Assembly: GCA_903921835.1 (NCBI GenBank)
Contig: CAIXRL010000800.1
Location: forward strand, 1 to 5,064
Origin: Candidatus Eiseniibacteriota bacterium
Lineage (GTDB): Bacteria; Eisenbacteria; RBG-16-71-46
Reading direction: 5' to 3'
Length of the DNA stretch: 5,064 bases
Below the pieces are notes generated by a model. It saw nothing but the letters and a program-made list of their open reading frames with translations. It was not told the DNA's origin and searched no databases. The position numbers were made by a program, and so were the translations under genes. Positions 1-5,064 of this stretch are shown here, in pieces (within the stretch, counting starts at the first letter, position 1; each line of letters starts with the position of its first letter).

Positions 1-1
1 C

Positions 2-940
<939 letters not shown>

Positions 941-957
941 AGCTGCCGGTGACGACG

Positions 958-989
958 AGCGCCGGAGGTCCTCACGGGCCTCCGGCGCT
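958..989 (+). terminator. Rho-independent-type terminator after clpC
   Basis: A perfect 11-base-pair stem: AGCGCCGGAGG at 958-968 pairs with CCTCCGGCGCT at 979-989. It can extend inward through a T-G and two C-G pairs to a TCAC loop (972-975). It begins 17 bases after the clpC stop. The following run, TTCGTCT, is only moderately T-rich, so intrinsic termination may be incomplete. It nevertheless separates clpC from the downstream genes. Confidence 0.75.
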
Positions 990-1008
990 TCGTCTGGCGC
1001 GGGTATCT

Positions 1009-1161
1009 CATGAATCGCGAGCCGGGAGTGCGGGACGTGCGGCAGAAGCATGAGCCCGACCGGCCGCGCCGGAACCCTGCGGCCCCCACGAAGAGGACGG
1101 CGGCCGGCCGGGCTTCGGGCGGATGACGCGCAGATGGCGCTGGCGGCCCCGCGGACTCGTG
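1009..1161 (+). repeat. Intergenic structured repeat, copy A (candidate RNA element)
   Basis: First of three imperfect copies in this window (others at 1250-1402 and 4050-4222). Its ends pair with each other (P1): CATGAATCGCG at 1009-1019 with CGCGGACTCGTG at 1150-1161, having one A·C mismatch (1014·1156), one T·G wobble (1011·1159) and a bulged G1154. The main internal stem P2 pairs 1052-1067 with 1100-1115, 16 positions with a single A·C mismatch (1059·1108). A small hairpin H1 lies near 1036-1051, weaker here than in the other copies. Homology to the other copies continues a few bases outside both ends (GTAT before, AACCGTCC after). It begins 20 bases past the clpC terminator. The same bases also hold a 38-codon ATG frame (1010-1126), discussed in the findings. 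Repeat status is seen directly; RNA function is inferred. Confidence 0.8.
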
Positions 1162-1249
1162 AACCGTCCGTGCCGGGTGGGGCGGGCAGTCCCGTGATCG
1201 GGCGGAACGCCCGGGCGCTCATCGGGGTATGGCGGTGGCCCGGGCGATG
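1162..1249 (+). other. Spacer between repeat copies A and B, with a small hairpin
   Basis: GC-rich spacer with no convincing gene. It contains one compact perfect hairpin, CGGGCG-GAA-CGCCCG at 1199-1213 (6 base pairs, 3-base loop). No T-run follows it, so it is not a typical terminator. I see no clear -35/-10 pair here. Confidence 0.5.
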
Positions 1250-1402
1250 TGTGAGACGCGAGCCGGCGGTGCGAGATGTGTGGCCGATGCAAGGCGATCG
1301 GCCGGGCTGCGAAGCCGTCGTGTCGGCGGCACGTCGGGGCAGCGGCCCGCCAATCCCGTTGCAGAGGACGCGCATCCCGTGCTTCCGGCTCGCGGACTCG
1401 TG
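1250..1402 (+). repeat. Intergenic structured repeat, copy B (candidate RNA element)
   Basis: Second copy, the same 153-base length as copy A. The terminal helix P1 is kept with changed bases: 1250-1252 pair with 1400-1402 through three G-T wobbles, 1253-1255 pair with 1397-1399 by Watson-Crick pairs (including G1255-C1397, where A and C have A·C), and 1257-1260 pair with 1391-1394. An alternative, even longer end pairing exists: CGCGAGCCGG (1257-1266) is the exact reverse complement of 1385-1394. H1 is TGTG (1277-1280) with TGCA (1288-1291) and a 7-base loop. P2 is GGCTGC-type: 1306-1310 with 1339-1343, then a two-G bulge, then 1300-1303 with 1344-1347. CGTG (1319-1322) and CACG (1330-1333) form a hairpin inside the P2 loop. 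This copy is the most diverged of the three. Confidence 0.75.
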
Positions 1403-1581
1403 AATCGTGCGGGCACGACGGCGGGCCTCGCGCTGGACTTGGGCGCGGAGGTGCGGATAGAGTCGCACGACTCCCTATGGTCCGGTACTGGTCACCCCGT
1501 TCGGTTCGCGCGCATGGACGCGACGACGCGGGCGTGGCGACGCGTCCCACCCCGGAGGTGGTCACGCATAAGGAGCACCGA
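1403..1581 (+). other. bamA upstream leader region
   Basis: About 180 bases between repeat copy B and the bamA start. It holds a small hairpin at 1405-1418 (TCGTG/CACGA), a second hairpin CCACC-CCGGA-GGTGG at 1547-1561, and the bamA ribosome binding site at 1570-1575. The bamA promoter presumably lies upstream of the gene, but I cannot name -35 and -10 boxes with confidence. TTGGGC at 1439-1444 and TATGGT at 1476-1481 look promoter-like singly but are wrongly spaced. No small gene is evident. Confidence 0.5.
1570..1575 (+). promoter_or_regulatory. Ribosome binding site that fixes the bamA start
   Basis: AAGGAG followed by six bases (CACCGA) and GTG at 1582. This is an ideal Shine-Dalgarno spacing and the reason for choosing the GTG start, which also opens directly into a clean signal peptide. 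The frame stays open upstream to 1276 only because of the GC-rich repeat sequence. Confidence 0.85.
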
Positions 1582-4038
1582 GTGTCCCGATTGTCTCCGA
1601 GCAGCACCCTTCGCCCGCTACTCCTGTTCGCAGTCTGCCTGCTGACCGCCGGATTCATCACCGGATTGGCCGCAGGTTCCGCCTCGGCGCAGTTGCCCGC
1701 GGGTGCGAGGTCCGGGGGTGACGAAGCCTCCCAGGCGCCTCCGATCGGACGGGTGAAGGTCACCGGCAACGTGTTCACCGACAGCCTCCGCATCCTGCGG
1801 ACATTCGACGTCGCGCCGGGTTCGCGTTTTTCCGCGGACGCCGTCCGGCGCGGAACGCGCAAGCTCGTGGCGCTCGGCCTGTTCAGCAACGTTCGCGTGC
1901 TCCGCGACGAACACGACGATGTGGTCGACCTGACGGTCGAGGTCACCGAGCGTCCGCGGCTGGGGTCCGTGCGCTTCAGCGGCAATCACAAGCGCAACGA
2001 CGCGGACCTGCAGAAGAAGATCTTCCTGCGCGCAGGGGAGACCTATTCCGTGTCCCTGGTGCAGACGCAGGTGGATTCGCTGCGGCAGTACTACCGTGAG
2101 GAAGGATTCCCGCGCACGAAGGTGACGCCCGCGACCGACACGCTCGGGACGCGCAACGAGGTCGGCCTCACCTTCCAGATCGAGGAAGGGGAGAAGTTCC
2201 GCATCACCCGCGTCGAGTTCAAAGGTGCGGGAGCGTTCCCCGTCGCCCGGCTGCGCAAGGTGATGAAGACACACCGGAAGGGAGTTTTCGGCGGCGGCGA
2301 ACTGAAGGACGAGGCGTTCCCCGAGGACCGCGAGAAGCTCGAGGCCTGGTATCACGATCACGGCTATCGCGACATGAGCGTCGAGGACTTCACCACGAAG
2401 CCGGGCGAGAAGCCGCAGGCGCTGACGCTGGTCGTGACGATTGCGGAAGGCCGGCCCTACCAGTTCGGCCGGGTGACCTGGTCCGGGAACAGGATCCTGC
2501 CCACGCCGGCGCTCGAGAAGCTCTGGGGGAGCCGCCGGGCGGGCCGGTACGACCATTCCCGCATCGAGCAGGCGATGAGCGGCACGTACAGCGAGTATGC
2601 GGAGCATGGCTATCTCTACCTGGGGATCGACCCGCGCGAGACCCTCCGGGATTCGCTCGTGGACATCGAGTTCGCGGTGACCGAGGGCGCTCCCGCGTAC
2701 ATCCGGCTCATCACGATCACGGGCAACAGGGGCACGCGCGAGCACGTCATCCGTCGCGAGCTGGACGTGCACGAGGGCGACCTCTTCCGCCGCTCGGCGC
2801 TCATGCGCAGTCGCGACGACCTGATGCGGCTTGGACTCTTCGAAGAGGCGAACCCCGATTTCAGCCCCGCGGACAGCAACAACGTGGATCTCGTGTTCAA
2901 GGTGAAGGAGAAGCAGGTCGGCACGGCCTCCGCGGGCGCCGGCTACACCGGGACCACGCGACTGACGGGATTCGTCGAGCTCGGGCACAACAACGTGCTC
3001 GGGAACGGCCAGCAGCTCGCCCTGCACCTCGAGCGTGGCGCCAACGTGGAGAACTACTCGCTCAGTTTCACCGAGCCGTGGTTCCACGATTCGCCGACTC
3101 TGCTCGGGTACTCGGTCTACAGTTCGACCTCGATCCTCAATGAGTTCGACGAACGCCGCCGCGGCGGTTCGGTGCGCATCGGGCGCCCGCTGCCGTGGCC
3201 GGACTACGCGCGCGGCTCGGTGTCGTACACGCTGGAGAAGATCCGGATCACCAACGTCCGGGATTCCATCGCGCTCACGGGCGTGACGATCGGCAAGGAC
3301 GAGCTGACGAGTTCGCTCGAGACGAACTTCAGCCGCAACAGCGCCGATCACCCCATGTACCCCACGCGCGGCACGCGCCTGACGCTGAGCGACGATTTCA
3401 CGGGCGGCCCGCTGAAGGGGGACATCAACTACCATTCGCACCGCCTCGAGGGGCGGATCTGGCTGCCTTCGATCTCGAAGCGCTTCACGACGATGGCGCG
3501 CCTGCGCATCGGGGCCGTGGGGCAGTACCCGTGGGTGACGGGGCCGGTGCCGGACTACGCGCGCTTCCGCCTGGGCGGCGGCAACACGCCGGACCCGCTG
3601 CGCGGTTACTCCGACTACATGGTCGTGCCGCTGCAGTTCGTCACGAGAGTGTGGGTCTACGGTTCGCACACGGAAACGGATCCCACCGACGCGACCAAGA
3701 CGATCAGCGTCCGTGACTCCAGCCAGACGATCCGCCGCTATCCGGGCGGTCGCTACATGGAGCTGTTCACCATGGAGCAGCAGTTCCCGATCGTGAATCC
3801 GCTGCACGCCCTGTTCTTCTTCGACGCGGGCAACACGTGGGATTCCGGGCGGGATATCCAGCCCTTCAAGCTCAGGTGCGGCGCCGGTATCGGCTTCCGT
3901 ATGGAAATCCCGATCCTGGGCAACGTGGGCTTCGATTACGGTTATGGGTTCAACCGGGAAAGACGAGGCAGACTGGCCGGACTCGACGACCGGAACAGGT
4001 GGCAGGGTCACTTCCTGCTGGGGAACGTCGGCTTCTAG
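1582..4038 (+). CDS. bamA: BamA, outer-membrane protein assembly factor (Omp85/YaeT)
   Basis: Central subunit of the BAM complex, which folds and inserts beta-barrel proteins into the outer membrane. The GTG start with AAGGAG upstream gives 818 residues, close to the roughly 810 usual for the family. Residues 1-36 are a signal peptide with a hydrophobic core (about 10-31) and cleavage after ASA, leaving Gln37. Five POTRA domains follow, each opening with a (V/I)xxxGN-like strand: about 55-125, 126-203, 204-290, 291-369 and 370-444. The Omp85 barrel runs from about 445 to the end. The loop-6 signature reads LRGY (673-676) after GGG (665-667), where most BamA have VRGF/Y; the essential Arg and Gly are kept. 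The protein ends in GHFLLGNVGF, with the C-terminal phenylalanine expected of a barrel signal. It lies upstream of skp and lpxD, as in the classical cluster, but with a 302-base gap to skp that holds repeat copy C. Very secure. Confidence 0.97.
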   Translation: MSRLSPSSTLRPLLLFAVCLLTAGFITGLAAGSASAQLPAGARSGGDEASQAPPIGRVKVTGNVFTDSLRILRTFDVAPGSRFSADAVRRGTRKLVALGLFSNVRVLRDEHDDVVDLTVEVTERPRLGSVRFSGNHKRNDADLQKKIFLRAGETYSVSLVQTQVDSLRQYYREEGFPRTKVTPATDTLGTRNEVGLTFQIEEGEKFRITRVEFKGAGAFPVARLRKVMKTHRKGVFGGGELKDEAFPEDREKLEAWYHDHGYRDMSVEDFTTKPGEKPQALTLVVTIAEGRPYQFGRVTWSGNRILPTPALEKLWGSRRAGRYDHSRIEQAMSGTYSEYAEHGYLYLGIDPRETLRDSLVDIEFAVTEGAPAYIRLITITGNRGTREHVIRRELDVHEGDLFRRSALMRSRDDLMRLGLFEEANPDFSPADSNNVDLVFKVKEKQVGTASAGAGYTGTTRLTGFVELGHNNVLGNGQQLALHLERGANVENYSLSFTEPWFHDSPTLLGYSVYSSTSILNEFDERRRGGSVRIGRPLPWPDYARGSVSYTLEKIRITNVRDSIALTGVTIGKDELTSSLETNFSRNSADHPMYPTRGTRLTLSDDFTGGPLKGDINYHSHRLEGRIWLPSISKRFTTMARLRIGAVGQYPWVTGPVPDYARFRLGGGNTPDPLRGYSDYMVVPLQFVTRVWVYGSHTETDPTDATKTISVRDSSQTIRRYPGGRYMELFTMEQQFPIVNPLHALFFFDAGNTWDSGRDIQPFKLRCGAGIGFRMEIPILGNVGFDYGYGFNRERRGRLAGLDDRNRWQGHFLLGNVGF

Positions 4039-4049
4039 CCCGGAGTATT

Positions 4050-4222
4050 CATGAACCGCGAGCCGAGAGTGCGAGATGCGCGTCAGACGCAAGAGGATCG
4101 GCCGGCCGCGCCGCAGCCGTGTTGCAGACACGATGAGGACAGCGGCCGGTCGAGCTTCAAGGTACCCACCGGAGGTGGGTCCGGATGGCGCGCAGATCGC
4201 GCCCGCAGGCCGCGGGCTCATG
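4050..4222 (+). repeat. Intergenic structured repeat, copy C (candidate RNA element) between bamA and skp
   Basis: Third copy, starting 12 bases after the bamA stop and 20 bases longer than copies A and B. P1: CATGAACCGCG (4050-4060) pairs with 4211-4222, with one A·C mismatch (4055·4217) and a bulged G4215. Pair C4056-G4216 replaces T1015-A1155 of copy A. H1: TGCG (4077-4080) with CGCA (4088-4091), 7-base loop. P2: 4093-4109 with 4142-4158, 17 positions with one A·G mismatch and two G-T wobbles. CGTGT/ACACG (4118-4132) forms a hairpin in its loop. The extra length comes mainly from a perfect hairpin ACCCACC-GGA-GGTGGGT (4164-4180) that A and B lack. The copy could act as an RNA element inside a bamA-skp transcript, or as the leader of skp. 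Confidence 0.8.
4164..4180 (+). repeat. Extra hairpin inserted in repeat copy C
   Basis: Seven-base-pair perfect stem with a GGA loop. The equivalent place in copies A and B has no such hairpin, which accounts for most of copy C's additional length. Its core (CCCACC, then GGAGGTGG) closely matches the hairpin just upstream of the bamA ribosome binding site (1547-1561), so the hairpin may be a small repeat in its own right. Confidence 0.6.
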
Positions 4223-4340
4223 AATCATCCGGGCTGGTCTTCCGTCCGGGGGGTAACGTGGCCGTCATGGTCGGGTTCCGTGAGCCCGGGTGGGATGGCA
4301 TTTGGATTCGCGTGACAGGTCACTTGCGAGGGCTATGAAC
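4223..4340 (+). promoter_or_regulatory. skp upstream region with short palindrome and ribosome binding site
   Basis: Holds the perfect inverted repeat GTGAC-AG-GTCAC (4312-4323), five bases before the GAGGG (4328-4332) that serves skp. The GAGGG lies eight bases before ATG 4341 but only two before the in-frame ATG 4335, which favours 4341. No convincing sigma-70 promoter was found, so whether skp has its own promoter or is read from bamA is open. Confidence 0.45.
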
Positions 4341-4901
4341 ATGCGTGCGCGTGGAGGCCTCCGGGCGGGCGTGCTGGCGGCGATGCTGGCGGCAGGCGCC
4401 TTGTGGGGCGTGGCGCCGGCGAGCGCCGCGGATCATCGATTGGGATACATCGATTCATCGCGCATCTTCCAGGAGTACGCGGACGCAAAGGACGCGCAGC
4501 AACGCTTCGACCGGCTGGTGCAGGGCTGGCGCGACGAGGCCTCCGAGAAGGAGAAGGCGGTCGCGGCGCTGCGGCAGGAGGTGCGTGACCAGTCGCCGAT
4601 TCTCTCCGCGATGAAGCGGCAGGAGAAGGAGACGGCCCTGCAGCGCGCGGTCAATGAATACGAGGCCTTCATCCAGGATGTCTGGGGGACCAGCGGTCGC
4701 GCGTCGCAGGAGAACGATCGCGCGACTTCCGAGATCGTTCAGGTGATCCGGGTCGCCGTGGAGAAGGTCGCCGGGACGAAGGGGTTCGAGGTCGTGCTGG
4801 ACGCCTCGAGCGGCTTCCTCGTGTACGCGGACAAGTCGCTGGACATCACCACCGACGTGATCGCGGAGCTCAACGCGAAGAAGACCGCCGGCTCGCAATA
4901 G
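4341..4901 (+). CDS. skp: Skp/OmpH family periplasmic chaperone
   Basis: Periplasmic 'jellyfish' chaperone that holds unfolded outer-membrane proteins for delivery to BamA. From ATG 4341 it has 186 residues (E. coli Skp has 161). Residues 1-29 form a signal peptide (basic start, Leu/Ala core, APASA cleavage site). The mature part opens with LGYIDSSRIFQEY (34-46), the OmpH-family beta strand and start of the helical arm. Then comes a long charged, Lys/Glu/Gln-rich helical segment (about 47-145) that forms the coiled-coil tentacle. It closes with the family's C-terminal signature VVLDASSGFLVYADKSLDIT (about 151-170). ATG 4335 and ATG 4290 are in frame but badly spaced from, or upstream of, the GAGGG site; 4335 would add only two residues. 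The gene sits between bamA and lpxD as in Proteobacteria and relatives. lpxD follows after 13 bases, implying cotranscription. Confidence 0.92.
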   Translation: MRARGGLRAGVLAAMLAAGALWGVAPASAADHRLGYIDSSRIFQEYADAKDAQQRFDRLVQGWRDEASEKEKAVAALRQEVRDQSPILSAMKRQEKETALQRAVNEYEAFIQDVWGTSGRASQENDRATSEIVQVIRVAVEKVAGTKGFEVVLDASSGFLVYADKSLDITTDVIAELNAKKTAGSQ

Positions 4902-4907
4902 GGAGAG
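4901..4907 (+). promoter_or_regulatory. Ribosome binding site of lpxD, overlapping the skp stop
   Basis: GGGAGAG begins on the last base of the skp stop codon and lies seven bases before ATG 4915. The tight spacing supports translation of skp and lpxD from one mRNA. Confidence 0.65.
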
Positions 4908-4914
4908 ACCGGGC

Positions 4915-5064
4915 ATGAAGACATGGACGCTCGACGCGCTGGCCGCGGAACTGGGCGGCGTCGTGGTGGGAGCGGGTTCGACGGTGATCGGCGGAGTCGC
5001 CGGCATTCGCGAGGCCCGGCAGGGCGACATCACGTTTCTTGCGAACGCGCGCTACGACGGCTAC
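4915..5064 (+). CDS. lpxD: LpxD, UDP-3-O-(3-hydroxyacyl)glucosamine N-acyltransferase, N-terminal part, truncated by window edge
   Basis: Third enzyme of lipid A synthesis: it transfers a 3-hydroxyacyl chain from acyl-ACP to the amino group of UDP-3-O-acyl-glucosamine in the cytoplasm. Only the first 50 residues are present. They match the N-terminal uridine-binding domain: TLDALAAELGG (4-14), then the V-x-G-V-A-G-I-R-E-A segment (24-33), then QGDITFLAN (36-44), corresponding to the LpxD consensus of the form GDLSFLAN. The left-handed beta-helix hexapeptide repeats and the catalytic histidine lie beyond the window. Start ATG 4915 has GGGAGAG seven bases upstream. Its presence after bamA and skp implies a lipid A-containing outer membrane. 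fabZ and lpxA would be the expected next genes, by analogy only. Confidence 0.9.
   Translation, partial: MKTWTLDALAAELGGVVVGAGSTVIGGVAGIREARQGDITFLANARYDGY

Noticed and set aside
1009..1402. CRISPR array or tRNA genes in the clpC-bamA gap
   Set aside because: The repeats are about 150 bases, only two copies here, and imperfect, so not CRISPR. No cloverleaf with a TTC-type T-loop was found.
1439..1481. Sigma-70 promoter for bamA (TTGGGC with GATAGA or TATGGT)
   Set aside because: Spacers are 11 and 31 bases, outside the usual 16-18.
1276..1581. In-frame 102-codon N-terminal extension of bamA from ATG 1276
   Set aside because: It runs through repeat copy B, has Cys/Arg-rich composition unlike BamA, and would bury the signal peptide. 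GTG 1582 has an ideal AAGGAG at six bases.
1008..1985. 325-codon minus-strand frame over the intergenic region and bamA 5' end
   Set aside because: Arg/Pro/Ser-rich shadow without recognisable motifs, crossing two repeat copies and the bamA signal peptide region.
3195..3716. 173-codon + strand frame inside bamA
   Set aside because: Alternate-frame shadow within the barrel-coding region, with no start signal or family resemblance.
1618..4221. 867-codon antisense open frame opposite bamA
   Set aside because: Mirror frame of a GC-rich gene (third-position G/C suppresses stops on the opposite strand). No domain, and an Arg/Ala/Val-rich composition. The + strand protein is unmistakable BamA.
4296..4311. 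Sigma-54-like promoter TGGCATTTGGATTCGC before skp
   Set aside because: The TGGCA half matches, but the -12 half lacks the TTGC core at the right spacing; likely chance.
4051..4338. 95-codon frame in the bamA-skp gap as a real gene
   Set aside because: Most of it is repeat copy C and its added hairpin. The frames in the other copies diverge and stop early. Kept only as a low-interest leader-peptide idea.
4290..4340. Earlier skp starts at ATG 4290 or ATG 4335
   Set aside because: 4290 has no ribosome binding site and would place charged residues before the signal peptide. 4335 is only two bases from GAGGG, while 4341 is eight.

Overview
This is a GC-rich stretch of chromosome from a diderm (LPS-making) bacterium. 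All genes lie on the + strand, in the order clpC (3' part) | terminator | long intergenic region | bamA | intergenic region | skp/ompH | lpxD (5' end). The bamA-skp-lpxD order is the classical outer-membrane biogenesis cluster. A ClpC-type (not ClpB-type) unfoldase next to it, together with the strong GC bias, fits lineages such as Gemmatimonadota, Eisenbacteria-like phyla or other deep-branching Gram-negatives. That placement is an inference and I cannot fix the phylum from this window.

Layout: 2-940 is the D2 ATPase half of ClpC, open at the left edge. It ends in a strong terminator-like hairpin (958-989). Positions 941-1581 hold no protein gene I can support, but they contain two copies (A, 1009-1161; B, 1250-1402) of an imperfect intergenic repeat, followed by the bamA leader. 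bamA (1582-4038) encodes a complete 818-residue BamA with signal peptide, five POTRA domains and a 16-strand-type barrel. A third repeat copy (C, 4050-4222) sits in the 302-base gap before skp (4341-4901), a periplasmic chaperone. lpxD begins 13 bases after skp and runs off the right edge.

How the genes work together: Skp carries unfolded outer-membrane proteins across the periplasm, BamA folds and inserts them, and LpxD makes the acylated glucosamine precursor of lipid A for the outer leaflet. ClpC is a cytoplasmic protein-quality-control ATPase in a separate transcription unit, judging from the terminator.

The most interesting signal is the three-copy repeat. Copies A and B are the same length (153 bases). 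Each copy can fold as a closed, branched structure: its two ends pair with each other (P1), a small hairpin (H1) follows the 5' end, and a long central stem (P2) follows that. Several pairs change on both sides between copies (C-G to T-A, T-A to C-G), and many others differ by G-T wobble. This suggests a structured RNA read on the + strand rather than random GC-rich spacer. Copies A and B precede bamA and copy C precedes skp. I do not recognise it as a known RNA family.
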